Assembly: GCF_018119395.1 (NCBI RefSeq)
Contig: NZ_JAGPWD010000010.1
Location: 1 to 64,000, forward strand
From: Massilia sp. ZL223
GTDB lineage: Bacteria; Pseudomonadota; Gammaproteobacteria; Burkholderiales; Burkholderiaceae_D
Length of the DNA stretch: 64,000 nt
Direction of reading: 5' to 3'
The translations under genes and the position numbers were made by a program. Positions 33,820-44,626 of this stretch are shown here, one piece after another. Below the pieces are notes generated by a model. It saw nothing but the letters and a program-made list of their open reading frames with translations, ran no database searches and was not told the DNA's origin. The number at the start of each line of letters is the position of its first letter. Within the stretch, counting starts at the first letter, position 1.

Positions 33820-34821
33820 TTAACGATGCGGCGCCATTTCGACCGCAGGGGCGGCCGGCACCGGCGGCTTGACCGCCGCCGCCTTTTCGCGGTTCGCGGC
33901 CGGCGAGCAGAAGCGGTTCTTGCCCGCGCGCTTGGCCTCGTACAGCGCGTAGTCGGCGATGCTGATCAGGGCGTCCACCGATTCGGCGTCGTCCGGATAG
34001 ATGCTGATGCCGATCGAGGTCGACAGGCGCAGGGTGAGGTCGTTGATGAAGAAGGGCTCGGAGAGCGCCTCGACCAGCTTGGCGGCCGGTCCCTGGGCGT
34101 CGGCCAGGCTGTGGATGTCGCCCAGCACCACCATGAATTCGTCGCCGCCGAGGCGCGCGACGGTGTCTTCCTTGCGCGAGTTCGACAGCAGGCGCTGCGA
34201 CACCATCTTGAGGATCTCGTCCCCGTAGGCGTGGCCGTAGGTGTCGTTGATCGCCTTGAAGCCGTCCAGGTCCAGGTACATGACGGCGGCCTTGGCGTGT
34301 CCGCGGTTGGCGTGCTGCAGGGCCGTTTCGATGCGGTCTTCCAGCAGGCGGCGGTTGGGCAGGCCGGTGAGGGCGTCGTGCAGGGCCAGTTCCTGCTGGG
34401 CGCGGCTGTACTGGGCCAGCTCTTTATAGAGCAGGCGCACTTCGAGCATGTTGTGGATGCGCTTGTGCACTTCGAGCAAGTCGAAAGGCTTGCTGATGAA
34501 GTCGCGTGCGCCCGCCTCCAGGGCGGCGATCTTGAAGCTCGGCTGGGCGGTCAGGGCCAGGACCGGCAGGTAGCCGCCCTGTTCGATCTCCTTCAGCCCC
34601 TTCATGACCTGGAAACCGTTCAGGCCCGGCATCTGCAGGTCCAGCAGGATCAGGTCGTAGTTGTGCTCGCGGTGCAGCGGGCAGACCTGTTCCGGCAGCA
34701 TGGTCGAACTGACGTCGGTGTAGCCTTCCTCGCGCAATATCTCTTCCATCAGCTCGATATTGTCGGGCGAGTCGTCCACCACGAGGATTTTGGCGTTCAA
34801 AATGTCTTGTCTACTCGGCAT
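33820..34821 (-). CDS. response-regulator diguanylate cyclase (REC-GGDEF)
   Basis: A 333-residue soluble protein of the WspR/PleD-like REC-GGDEF layout. Receiver (about 10-130): VVDDSPDN, Asp61 in LILLDLQMPGLNGF, and the K-P pair in DFISKPFD. After a short helical linker, the GGDEF domain (about 165-325) has LTGLPNRRLLEDRI, a full RLGGDEF active site and YEAKRAGKNRF. Phosphorylation of the receiver should raise c-di-GMP synthesis. The kinase partner may be one of the hybrid kinases next to it; the next gene on the same strand, upstream, is the 1025-residue kinase, 130 bp away. Confidence 0.93.
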   Translation of the reverse strand: MPSRQDILNAKILVVDDSPDNIELMEEILREEGYTDVSSTMLPEQVCPLHREHNYDLILLDLQMPGLNGFQVMKGLKEIEQGGYLPVLALTAQPSFKIAALEAGARDFISKPFDLLEVHKRIHNMLEVRLLYKELAQYSRAQQELALHDALTGLPNRRLLEDRIETALQHANRGHAKAAVMYLDLDGFKAINDTYGHAYGDEILKMVSQRLLSNSRKEDTVARLGGDEFMVVLGDIHSLADAQGPAAKLVEALSEPFFINDLTLRLSTSIGISIYPDDAESVDALISIADYALYEAKRAGKNRFCSPAANREKAAAVKPPVPAAPAVEMAPHR

Positions 34822-34951
34822 GCTTTTCTCTTCCTGCGATACTGGAAAGCAATTCCTTTCTTACCGGAATCGGGCTTTACCCATCTCTGTATAGTCTAGC
34901 AAACCTCTCAAAATTTCTTGTAGGACAGCGCCGCGTGTCGCGGTAGGAAGG

Positions 34952-37900
34952 TCAGCGACCTTGTCCGCGCGCCGAGGCCGCCATCATCGGCGCCGTTGGA
35001 TCTACCACGATTCCGATGGCGGAAATCAACTCGCTGGGCTCCACGGGCTTCGAAATATGGGCCGAAAATCCGGCTTCCAGCGCCTTCAAGCGGTCTTCCG
35101 AGCGGGCGAAAGCGGTCAGGGCGATGGCCGGGGTCAGGCCGCCGGCGTCGCGCGGCAGCTGGCGCACCCAGGTCAGCAGTTCCAGGCCGTCGACCTCCGG
35201 CATGCCCAGGTCGCTGATCAACAGGTCCGGCGGCTGCTCGCGCAGCATCGCGAAGGCCTCGCGCGCGCTCGGGGCGATGCGCACGCTGGCGTGGCAATCG
35301 CCCAGGATGCGGGCGATCAGCTCGCGTGCGTCGCGGTCATCGTCCACCACCAGCACCGACAGGCCGGTCAGGTCGCGCACCATGGCTTCCGCCGGTGCGG
35401 AATCCGGCAACTGCGCGGGCAGGGGCGCCGGCATCGCCATGTCCGCCTGCGCCGCATCCGGCGCTCGTCCCTGGCGCACCCCGGCGCGCGCCGCCTGGGC
35501 TACCGGGAGCTCCACCGTGAAGCTGGCGCCCATGCCTTCGCCGGCGCTCTCGGCGCGCACCGTGCCGCCGTGCTGCTCGACCAGGTGCTTGACGATCGCC
35601 AGGCCCAGGCCGAGTCCGCCGTGGCGGCGCGTCATCGAGGCGTCGGCCTGGCGGAAGCGCTCGAACACGTGGGTGATGAATTCCGGGCGGATGCCGGCGC
35701 CGTTGTCGCGCACCGTGATCGCCACCTGGTCGTCGCGCCGGCCCACTTCCACCGTGACGATGCCGTCGCGCGGCGTGAACTTGATCGCATTCGACAGCAG
35801 GTTCCAGATCACCTGCTGCAGGCGCCCCGGGTCGCCGGCCACCATGCCGGCATCGGGGGCGTAGCGCCGCTCCAGGTGGATGTGCTTGGCCTCGAGGGCG
35901 GGACGCACCGTCTCGATGGCGGCGTCGATGAAGGAGCCCGGGGCCAGCACCTGCATGTCGAGCAGCACCTGGCCCGAGGTGATGCGGCTCATGTCGAGCA
36001 GGTCTTCGATCAGCTGGGCCTGGGCGCGCGCGTTGCGCTCGATGGTCTGCAGGCCGCGCTGCAGGTCGGCCTGGTCGCGGCTGCCGCGCCGCAGCACCTG
36101 GGACCAGCCCAGGATCGCCGACAGCGGCGTGCGCAGCTCGTGCGACAGGGTGGCCAGGAATTCGTCCTTCATCTGGCTGGTGCGCTCCGCCTCCGCGCGC
36201 GCTTCGCGCTCGTTCTCGAGCAGTACCTTGCGTTCCTCGGCGGCGCGGCGGGTGGCGTCGTACAGGCGGGCGTTGTCGAGGGCGATCGCGGCCTGGGCCG
36301 CGATGCCGCGCACGATGCGCTCGCTGCGCTCGCCGAACACGCCTGGTTCCGGGTGGCCGAAGAACATGGTCCCCAGCAGCTCGCCGGAACGTGCCACTAC
36401 CGGCACCGCCATGTAGCTGCGCACCGCCGGATGCCCGGGCGGCAGGCCGAAGTGCGGCGCGCTGCCGGCGTAGCGCGGGTCGCCGGCGATGTCGGCCACG
36501 CGCACCAGGTCCTGGCTGCGCAGGCCGGGGCCGAACAGGGCGGCCGCATGCGCTTCGCCCAGGGCCTGGAATTCGGCCGTGGTGGAACCGGCCAGGGTCG
36601 AGAGCGAGAACAGGGTGCCGTCTTCGTGATCGCTGCCGCCGTGGTAGAAGAAGGCGGCGAAGCGGGCCCCGCACACGCCGCTGGCGGCGTCGGTGGCGGC
36701 GCGCAGCAGCGCCCGCAGATCGCGCGTGGAGGCCAGGACGCTGCCGGTGCTGTTGAGCAGTTCGAGCACGTGCGATTCCTCGCGCAGCGCCTGCTCGGCG
36801 CGCTTGACCTGGTCGACGTCGGTATTGGTGCCGAACCAGCGCACCACGCGGCCTTCGCGGTCGCGCACCGCTTCCACGCGGCTCAGGAACCAGCGGTAGC
36901 TGCCGTCCGCGCCGCGCAGCGGGAACTCCATCTCGAAGGGCGCGCCGGTGCGCACCGATTCCTGCCAGTGCTCGAGCATCGCTTCCAGCACCGCCGGGTC
37001 GACCATCTTTTGCCAGCCCCAGCCGCGCGCTTCCTCGGGCGTGCTGCCGGTGTAGTCGAACCAGCGCTCGTTGAACCAGACGATGGCGCCGTCGGCGTCC
37101 GCCATCCAGGCCAGCTGGGGAATGGTGTTTGCCAGGGCGCGCAGCATTTCCTCGCTCTGGCGCAGGGTGTCCTCGGCCTGCTTGCGGGTGCTGATGTCCT
37201 GCACCACGCCGCTCATGCCGCGCATGCTCTCCTGGCCGCTGGCGCCGTAGTCGGGCCGGCCGACCAGGGTGATCCAGCGCTCCTCGCCGGCGGCGCCGCG
37301 CACCCGGCATTCGATGTCCAGGTCGGTGCGCGCCGCGAAGGCGTCCAGCACCGCGTGGCGCAGGCGTGCGCGGTCGTCGCGTTCGAGCCGGGTGCGCAGG
37401 GCCGGCCAGTCGAGCGCCTCCTCGGCCGGCAGGCCCAGGATCTCGGCCGCGCGCGCGCCGAAGCTGATGCGGTCCTGGGCCGCGTCCCAGCGCCAGTCGC
37501 CCAGGCGCCCGGCGGCCAGCGCCACCTGGAGGCGGGTGTTGTTCTCGACCAGGGCCTGCTGGTCCTGCTTGCGCTGGGTGATGTCCTGGAAGTAGAGCGT
37601 CAGGCCGTCCGGCGAGGGATAGATGCGCATGTCGAGCCAGCACTGCAGGCGCTTGTAATAGAACTCGCGGGTGATCGTCTGGCGCTCGTCCATGGCGCGG
37701 CGGCAGTCGGCGGCCACCGAGGTGCCGTGCAGGTCCTCGAACTCGTCCCACAGGTTGCGTCCCACCAAGCCGCCGCGGCTCTTGTTCAGCGGCGCCGCCA
37801 TCTCCAGCGCGCGGCCGTTGATATAGGTGATGCGCCAGTCGCGGTCGACCGCGCAGAAGCCGTCGGTCAGGCTCTCGAGCATGTTCTCCATGCGCTCGTT

Positions 37901-38029
37901 GGCCTGGCGCAGGGCTTCCTTGGCCGCGATCAGTTCTTCCTCGGCGCGCTGGCGCGCGGCCAGCACGCTGCTGGCGTTGGCCAGGGCGACGGCGCGCATC
38001 GCGTCGAGTTCGTCGCGCTCGTCGCTCAC
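34952..38029 (-). CDS. large PAS/GAF hybrid histidine kinase
   Basis: A soluble 1025-residue kinase. Domains: short coiled N-terminus, PAS 1 (about 55-170, DGFCAVDRDWRITYINGRALEM), PAS 2 (185-300), PAS 3 (320-440, IPQLAWMADADGAIVWFNERWFDYTG), GAF (455-600), HisKA with TLSHELRTPLSAILGW and His630, HATPase (NLLSNAIKFTP, DNGAGIRPEFITHVFERF, GLGLGLAIVKHLVEQHGG) and a C-terminal receiver with Asp940 (LLISDLGMPEVDG). I set the start at GTG 38029: GGGAGGAGC lies just upstream and the frame beyond it is in a different gene. That GTG overlaps the stop of the MetE-like gene (GTGA), so the two are translationally coupled. Confidence 0.92.
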   Translation of the reverse strand: MSDERDELDAMRAVALANASSVLAARQRAEEELIAAKEALRQANERMENMLESLTDGFCAVDRDWRITYINGRALEMAAPLNKSRGGLVGRNLWDEFEDLHGTSVAADCRRAMDERQTITREFYYKRLQCWLDMRIYPSPDGLTLYFQDITQRKQDQQALVENNTRLQVALAAGRLGDWRWDAAQDRISFGARAAEILGLPAEEALDWPALRTRLERDDRARLRHAVLDAFAARTDLDIECRVRGAAGEERWITLVGRPDYGASGQESMRGMSGVVQDISTRKQAEDTLRQSEEMLRALANTIPQLAWMADADGAIVWFNERWFDYTGSTPEEARGWGWQKMVDPAVLEAMLEHWQESVRTGAPFEMEFPLRGADGSYRWFLSRVEAVRDREGRVVRWFGTNTDVDQVKRAEQALREESHVLELLNSTGSVLASTRDLRALLRAATDAASGVCGARFAAFFYHGGSDHEDGTLFSLSTLAGSTTAEFQALGEAHAAALFGPGLRSQDLVRVADIAGDPRYAGSAPHFGLPPGHPAVRSYMAVPVVARSGELLGTMFFGHPEPGVFGERSERIVRGIAAQAAIALDNARLYDATRRAAEERKVLLENEREARAEAERTSQMKDEFLATLSHELRTPLSAILGWSQVLRRGSRDQADLQRGLQTIERNARAQAQLIEDLLDMSRITSGQVLLDMQVLAPGSFIDAAIETVRPALEAKHIHLERRYAPDAGMVAGDPGRLQQVIWNLLSNAIKFTPRDGIVTVEVGRRDDQVAITVRDNGAGIRPEFITHVFERFRQADASMTRRHGGLGLGLAIVKHLVEQHGGTVRAESAGEGMGASFTVELPVAQAARAGVRQGRAPDAAQADMAMPAPLPAQLPDSAPAEAMVRDLTGLSVLVVDDDRDARELIARILGDCHASVRIAPSAREAFAMLREQPPDLLISDLGMPEVDGLELLTWVRQLPRDAGGLTPAIALTAFARSEDRLKALEAGFSAHISKPVEPSELISAIGIVVDPTAPMMAASARGQGR

Positions 38030-39141
38030 GCTGCTCCTCCCGCGGCGGCGCTTTCCAGGCAGGCCGTTTCCAGGATGGCGGACGCCAAACGCGTGCCCTC
38101 GACCCGCGCCCGGATCTTGGCGAAGGCGGTGGCGCGGCTGATGCTGGCGTCGTCGAAGAAAGGCGCGAAGCCCGCGTCGTCGGTGGTGCCGAGGCGTTCC
38201 GGATCGATGTATTCGGCGGCGCGCAGGATGCGGTCGCGCACCAGTTCCGGGGTCTCGATGCGCGGATCGTGCGGGTCGGTGACGCCGACGAAGATGCGCT
38301 GGTCCGCGCGCGCATGCTCGCGCACGGCGCGCAGGATGCGTTCCGGTTCGCTGCTGCCGGCCAGGGCCAGGTAGAAGTTCCCGGCGCGCAGTTCGAGCAC
38401 GGCCGGAATCAGCTCGGCGTAGCCAGCCATGGAGCCGCGCGCCATGTCGGATTGGCGCTCGCTCCATCCCGTGGCCGACATGTGCACGCCGATCAGGGCG
38501 CGTTCTTCCGGCGAAAAGCGGCCCAGCGCCAGGTTGTTCAGGTCGATGAAGCTGGCCAGCAGGGCGCCGCCGGGATCGAGCTGCATCGCCAGGTGGGCTT
38601 CGGCGAAATCGACCTGCACCTTGTGCGCGCCGGCCTCCAGGCAGCGCCGCAGTTCGGTCTCGTGTTCGCGCACCAGGTCGTCGAGGAATTGTTCGCGCGG
38701 GTAGCCGGGCAGGCCCTCGGCCGGGTACATCAGCGCCAGCGCCGAAGGCGAGATCACCGCCTGCTTGACCGGCTGGGTGGCGTGGCGGCGCGCCGCGCGC
38801 AGGTAGTCGTCGGCGTAGCGCTGGTAGCGGAAGGGACCGCGCACCAGGCGCGGCATGCGTTGTCCATGGCCGTTCGGGAGCGGGATGCGAAAGCCGTCCG
38901 GCGCCGTGTTCGGCGCGCCGTAGACGGGGTAGCTCCAGAAATTCTCGACCTTGGCCTGCTCGCCGTCGCTGATCACCGGCGAGCCGGTGGCTTCGAAGTC
39001 GGCGATCGTGGCGCGCACGGCCTCGTCGATCAGGCTCGCAAGCCGGGGCTGGCCGGCGGGATCGCGCAGGGCCGCGGCCAGCGCCGCAACCAGCGCGGGC
39101 GGACGGGGGATGCTGCCGATGGGCTCAGTAGGAATCATCAT
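38026..39141 (-). CDS. MetE-like (cobalamin-independent methionine synthase family) protein
   Basis: A 371-residue protein resembling the catalytic C-terminal domain of MetE. It opens with IPTEPIGSIPRPPALVAAL, the form seen in MetE-like stand-alone enzymes, and has GSPVISDGEQAKVENFWSYP, KVQVDFAEAHLAM, GVHMSATGW and FVGVTDPHDPRIETPELVRDRI, near-matches to the zinc and substrate segments of the family (D-G-E-Q, Q-x-D-E-P and V-G-x-x-D in classical MetE). Several positions differ from canonical MetE, so the substrate may be another methyl or thiol compound. The start is either of two adjacent ATGs (39141 or 39138). It overlaps a large kinase gene by four bases, an odd pairing of metabolism and signalling. 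Confidence 0.8.
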   Translation of the reverse strand: MMIPTEPIGSIPRPPALVAALAAALRDPAGQPRLASLIDEAVRATIADFEATGSPVISDGEQAKVENFWSYPVYGAPNTAPDGFRIPLPNGHGQRMPRLVRGPFRYQRYADDYLRAARRHATQPVKQAVISPSALALMYPAEGLPGYPREQFLDDLVREHETELRRCLEAGAHKVQVDFAEAHLAMQLDPGGALLASFIDLNNLALGRFSPEERALIGVHMSATGWSERQSDMARGSMAGYAELIPAVLELRAGNFYLALAGSSEPERILRAVREHARADQRIFVGVTDPHDPRIETPELVRDRILRAAEYIDPERLGTTDDAGFAPFFDDASISRATAFAKIRARVEGTRLASAILETACLESAAAGGAA

Positions 39142-39232
39142 CGAATGCCTTGGGCGAAGCCGCGCCGCATGCGGCGGGGCAGGGTCCGTCGGACATTGTA
39201 GTCCAGCCGAGCGGGGCCGGCCCACACGCTTG

Positions 39233-40069
39233 TCACGCGCGCGCCGCCGGCATGCCCGCCACCTTGGCGAGCGCATCCTGCAACTGGTCCAGTTCGTACG
39301 GCTTCTGGAGCGACAGGTAAGGGAAATCCAGGTGGCGCAGCAGGGTGTCGCCGTAGCCGGAAGCGAAGATCACGCGCAGGCCGGGCTGGTCCTGGATGGC
39401 GCGGCGCGCCAGGTCGACGCCCGACATGCCGGGCAGGCTGACGTCCGTGAACAGCAGGTCGTAGCGCTGGCGCCCGAGCAGGGCCAGGGCGTCGTCGGGA
39501 TGGCCGACGCCGTCCGCCTCGTGGCCGAAGGCCCTGAGCATCTCGCACACCAGGTACTGGGAATCGAGGTTGTCCTCCACCACCAGGATCTGCAGCGCGC
39601 CTCCCGCGGCGGGTTCTTCCACGGCGGCCGGGGTGGCCGGGGCCAGCAGCAGCAGCACGCCGCGCACCTCGCCGGATTCGTCGCGCACCGGCGTCAGGCG
39701 CATGTCGCAGCGCTCTTCGCGCTGGCCTTGCGGATGGCGGAAGGACAGGGCGAGGCCGTTCAGGACGACCGGTTCGCCGTTCCAGGCGCGGGTGAGGGCA
39801 TCGCCGGCCGCGGCCAGGGGCGGCGGCATCACCGGCGGCACGTTGCCGCCCGGGACCCGGCCGTAGCCCGGACCGGCCAGGGCGCCGTAGGTCTCGTTGA
39901 ACAGCAGGACCATTTCGCGTCCCCATACCAGCAGGCCGGGGAGGGGCGCGTTCAGGAGGAGATCGGCGGCGACGCGCAGGCCCAGCGGCCAGCGCGCGGT
40001 CTCGCCCAGGGCGCTTGCGGACCAGTCGTAGGACGCGGTGCTGCGAGCGGTCTTGTCGGTCTCGAACAT
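39233..40069 (-). CDS. PAS-like plus receiver protein (kinase-less sensor/response regulator)
   Basis: A 278-residue soluble protein. The N-terminal ~140 residues match the PAS-like input domain found at the front of many hybrid kinases (ALGETARWPLGLRVAADLLLNAPLPGLLVWGREMVLLFNETY), with the usual PAC-like end (MRLTPVRDESGEVRGVLLLL). The C-terminal receiver (about 155-270) has VVEDN, the phospho-acceptor Asp in LLFTDVSLPGMSG, and SLQKPYE with the switch lysine. There is no kinase or output domain between or after, so it looks like a truncated hybrid kinase or a single-domain-type phosphorelay sink with its own sensor. It lies 91 bp after nothing but a leader with a hairpin terminator. Confidence 0.87.
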   Translation of the reverse strand: MFETDKTARSTASYDWSASALGETARWPLGLRVAADLLLNAPLPGLLVWGREMVLLFNETYGALAGPGYGRVPGGNVPPVMPPPLAAAGDALTRAWNGEPVVLNGLALSFRHPQGQREERCDMRLTPVRDESGEVRGVLLLLAPATPAAVEEPAAGGALQILVVEDNLDSQYLVCEMLRAFGHEADGVGHPDDALALLGRQRYDLLFTDVSLPGMSGVDLARRAIQDQPGLRVIFASGYGDTLLRHLDFPYLSLQKPYELDQLQDALAKVAGMPAARA

Positions 40070-40176
40070 GGGCGGTGTGTTGTAGGAACGAAAACTTTAT
40101 GAATCCTACACCAAATGCCCGGGCGCCGGTGCATCGAAGCGTGCGCGCCTGGCCGGCCGCTGCCCGGGCGACGGGC

Positions 40177-40206
40177 AAAAAAAAGCCCGCTTCTGCGAAG
40201 CGGGCT
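40177..40206 (-). terminator. strong minus-strand intrinsic terminator in the leader of the PAS-receiver gene
   Basis: Ten-base perfect stem AGCCCGCTTC / GAAGCGGGCT with a three-base loop, followed on the minus strand by eight T. It points leftward but lies 108 bp upstream of the gene starting at 40069, with no gene before it. It therefore ends either an attenuated leader or a small RNA transcribed from within 40207-40600. The rest of the 580-bp gap holds no supported ORF. Confidence 0.8.
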
Positions 40207-40650
40207 GAATCTATTTCCTTGGAGGAGAATAGAGGAGACAGGAAGCATGATGCTGCATTGCGGTAAATCAGTCCAATTTATCTTTGCAATGACGGTCATC
40301 AATAATTCAAATAATGGCTGAGTGACATCGTTTGTTGTTTCCTGTGGCGGAGAAGCCATGCGCGATAGCAGTGCACGCTTGGTGCGCATGCAAAAATGTT
40401 CTACGATGGCAACTATGCCTACCAACACGCTGCCCAACTGCGCCGGAGTCGCGCCGCTGTTCCGCGCCCGGCCCATGTGCCCAGGGGCGCCGCTACGCTT
40501 GACCACCACGCATCGCTCCACACTGTCGCACGTCGCGCGAACGCCACAACTGCCCATGCCGGGCTATCATGCGGTCGAAACAGATGTCGTCGCCGAGGAA
40601 GTGGCCGGGATCCGGCCGGCCAGGGACGTCATGCCGCGTGTGACTGGTCA

Positions 40651-41285
40651 ATGGACTTCATGATTTTTTCTACCTTCGACGACGCAGTGAAACAGCGCAG
40701 CCGCGCCCTGGCGGCGCCGGTGCGGCCGCACCGCCGCCTGGCGGCCATGCTGCTGGCGCTGCCCCTGCTGGCGCTGCTGCCCACGCCGCCCGCGAGCGCC
40801 GACACGCCTTCTTCAGGCGTGCTCGAACGGCGCGTGAAGGCCGCTTTCCTGTATAAATTCCTGGGCTACGCGGAGTTTCCGCCCCAGGCCTTCGCCGACG
40901 GCGCCGCGCCCCTGACCATCGGCGTGGTCGGATCGGACGAGATGGCGGCGGAACTGGCGCGCATCGCGGCGGGCCGCATGATCGGCGGACGCACGATCAT
41001 GGTGCGCCAGTTCCGCGAGCAGGACACCCAGATCCCGGTGCACCTGCTGTTCATCGCCGGCTCCGACCCGGCGCGGGTGGGCCGGCTGATGCGTGCCGCA
41101 CCCTCGGCCTTGCTGACCGTCACCGAGTGCACCAATCCCCAGCATTGCGGCAGCGTCATTAATTTCCGCATCGTCGACGAACGGGTGCGCTTCGACGTCT
41201 CGCTCGACGCCGCCGAAAAGAACAACGTCAAACTGAGTTCGCGCCTGCTGACGGTGGCGAACCGGGTACAGAAAGGAGCCCCGTG

Positions 41286-41286
<1 letters not shown>
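40651..41286 (+). CDS. YfiR-like (DUF4154) periplasmic protein
   Basis: A 211-residue protein of the YfiR/DUF4154 family. After a basic start comes a hydrophobic export segment (LAAMLLALPLLALLPTPPASA). The mature domain has the family hallmarks: LERRVKAAFLYKFLGYAEFP, IGVVGSDEMAAELARIA, HLLFIAGSD, ALLTVTEC...QHCGSVINFRIVDERVRFDVSLDAAEKNNVKLSSRLLTVA. In Pseudomonas YfiR binds and inhibits the CHASE8-like periplasmic domain of the cyclase YfiN. Here it is directly followed, with a one-base stop/start overlap, by a histidine kinase with a periplasmic domain and HAMP. Start at 40651 or 40660; neither has a strong ribosome site. Confidence 0.87.
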
Positions 41287-43178
<1,892 letters not shown>

Positions 43179-43238
43179 TCCCGCCTGCCGGGCGTCCCGC
43201 GGCGGGGCGTCCGGCCATTCCCTCGCTACGTACGGACG

Positions 43239-43270
43239 AAAAAAAACGGAAGCGCATGTTGCGCTTCCGT
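43239..43270 (-). terminator. intrinsic terminator of the PEP-CTERM gene
   Basis: Ten-base perfect stem ACGGAAGCGC / GCGCTTCCGT, five-base loop, then eight T in the minus direction. It lies 22 bp past the stop codon. Confidence 0.93.
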
Positions 43271-43292
43271 CCCAACTCAAACCAGGCTGCTG

Positions 43293-43838
43293 TTACGCCT
43301 GTTTAGCCTTGCGGCGGCGTGCCAGGAAGCCCAGGACGCCGAGGCCGCCCAGCATCATGCCGTAGGTTTCCGGTTCCGGAACCGGAGCCAGCATCACGGC
43401 GCCGCCGAAGCTTGCGCCGGTGTCGCCCACCAGGTTACCGCTGACTTGCAGGTAGTAGTCGCCGGCAGCCAGGTTGTCGCTGGAGATGCTCCAGACATCC
43501 ATTTCGCCACTCATCATCGAGGAACCGTTGGTGATCAGGGTGTCGCCTTCGCCATACAGAGCCAGGCCGGTGATGTCCAGGCCGGTGTCTGCGGTACGGC
43601 TGATCGACGAGATGATTGCATCCAGATTCAGGGCAGTGGTGCCGTCCACCGTGAAGGTGAAGCGGTCAGCGAAGGTGTTGCCTTCGTTGCCGGCGGCAAA
43701 GGTATCACCAAAGAAAGCGCTGTTGTCGATCAGGTTGAGTTCCTGAGGCGAATTGCCGACAACATCCTGTGCCATCACAGCCGACGAACCGAACGAAGCG
43801 GAAGCCAACACAATTGCAGCAATCAGAGATTTTTTCAT
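43293..43838 (-). CDS. FxDxF-type PEP-CTERM exported protein
   Basis: A 181-residue secreted protein. Signal peptide MKKSLIAAIVLASASFGSSAVMAQ; the mature part begins with the pattern FFGDTFAAGNEGNTFADRFTFTVDG, including F-A-D-R-F as in the FxDxF-PEP-CTERM family. The C-terminus is a textbook PEP-CTERM sorting signal: VPEPETYGMMLGGLGVLGFLARRRKAKQA (VPEP motif, membrane helix, basic end). Such proteins are processed by exosortase and usually go to the envelope or extracellular polymer matrix. No exosortase genes are in the window. Base composition is less GC-rich than its neighbours, as is common for this family. Confidence 0.93.
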   Translation of the reverse strand: MKKSLIAAIVLASASFGSSAVMAQDVVGNSPQELNLIDNSAFFGDTFAAGNEGNTFADRFTFTVDGTTALNLDAIISSISRTADTGLDITGLALYGEGDTLITNGSSMMSGEMDVWSISSDNLAAGDYYLQVSGNLVGDTGASFGGAVMLAPVPEPETYGMMLGGLGVLGFLARRRKAKQA

Positions 43839-43898
43839 TTCTTTCCTCGCATAGAATCAGCCGCGTCCTGCAGCTTGGGTTTCAAGAATCGGGGAACT

Positions 43899-43920
43899 CC
43901 ATGCTATCAAAAGAGCATGG
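43899..43920. promoter_or_regulatory. inverted repeat in the PEP-CTERM gene upstream region
   Basis: CCATGCT (43899-43905) and AGCATGG (43914-43920) are inverted around eight bases, 61 bp before the start of the minus-strand PEP-CTERM gene, a position that fits an operator. The rest of 43839-44250 shows no supported gene. Confidence 0.35.
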
Positions 43921-44250
43921 AAAAGCACGGACACACGCCGTTCAGTGCGCAACACGGGCGCTATATTCCAATCGTCAACAAATTTCCGCTCGGCTATGCG
44001 AGAGGGGCGCACTTCATAGGAGAAGCTGCGCCGATTACGTTGATGAGGAGCAAAAAACGGCCTAATTGCATGAATTATGTCAGGCCAGTCCTACAGGAAG
44101 AGGAGGGCGAGTCTGGTGCTGAGCAAACGGGAGTTGTCAGCATCTTATTGAGCGAACGCCAATGGATGACGAGTAAATCGGCGATATTGCTGAGCGGGCG
44201 CAAAGACGGGCTGCGCGGAAGAGCTGAAAGAATGAATATTCTGAGCTCGA

Positions 44251-44287
44251 AAAGAAAAATGGCTCAGAATCTCTTCTGAGCCATTTT
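44251..44287 (-). terminator. terminator of tRNA-Arg copy 1
   Basis: Fourteen-base perfect stem AAAATGGCTCAGAA / TTCTGAGCCATTTT with a four-base loop, followed in the minus direction by TTTTTCTTTT. Its stem sequence differs from those of the other three copies. Confidence 0.9.
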
Positions 44288-44296
44288 AGGTATAAC

Positions 44297-44373
44297 TGGC
44301 GCGGCTGGCAGGAATCGAACCCACGACCCCTTGGTTCGTAGCCAAGTACTCTATCCAGCTGAGCTACAGCCGC
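44297..44373 (-). tRNA. tRNA-Arg(ACG), copy 1
   Basis: 77 bases including the encoded CCA. The acceptor stem GCGGCTG pairs with CAGCCGC, the anticodon arm CTTGG-CTACGAA-CCAAG has anticodon ACG, and the T loop reads GTGGGTTCGAATCC. It decodes CGU/CGC/CGA after A34 is changed to inosine. Its promoter on the minus strand is TTGCCA-16-TATAAT (44412-44385). It is identical to copies 2-4. Confidence 0.97.
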
Positions 44374-44509
44374 CCGAAGCACGCATTATAGCAGCATGTT
44401 CTGGTTTGGCAAAGCCCCGGCCCGGATTGGCGTCTCCTGGAGCACCGGAGCGTTGGCGTGTGTATCGCAATGCCGCGGTCGGCGAAGGGGAGGGGCAGGG
44501 CCGGAAATG

Positions 44510-44541
44510 AAAAAAGGGACCAGATTTTTCAATCTGGTCCC
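44510..44541 (-). terminator. terminator of tRNA-Arg copy 2
   Basis: Eleven-base stem GGGACCAGATT / AATCTGGTCCC followed by six T on the minus strand. Nearly the same element recurs after copies 3 and 4. Confidence 0.93.
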
Positions 44542-44549
44542 TCATATTC

Positions 44550-44626
44550 TGGCGCGGCTGGCAGGAATCGAACCCACGACCCCTTGGTTCGTAGCCAAGT
44601 ACTCTATCCAGCTGAGCTACAGCCGC
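44550..44626 (-). tRNA. tRNA-Arg(ACG), copy 2
   Basis: Identical in all 77 bases to copy 1. Minus-strand promoter TTGCAA-16-TATAAT at 44665-44638. The spacer to copy 1 is 176 bases; the spacer to copy 3 is about 1.3 kb because of the inserted gene pair. Confidence 0.97.

Noticed and set aside
34961-38374. 1137-codon open frame opposite the large hybrid kinase
   Set aside because: Same cause: strong third-position GC bias leaves the complementary frame open. The sense strand has full kinase domains.
43917-44279. ORF on the plus strand between the PEP-CTERM gene and the tRNA array
   Set aside because: No ribosome site, no recognisable motif, and its end runs through the terminator of tRNA-Arg copy 1.
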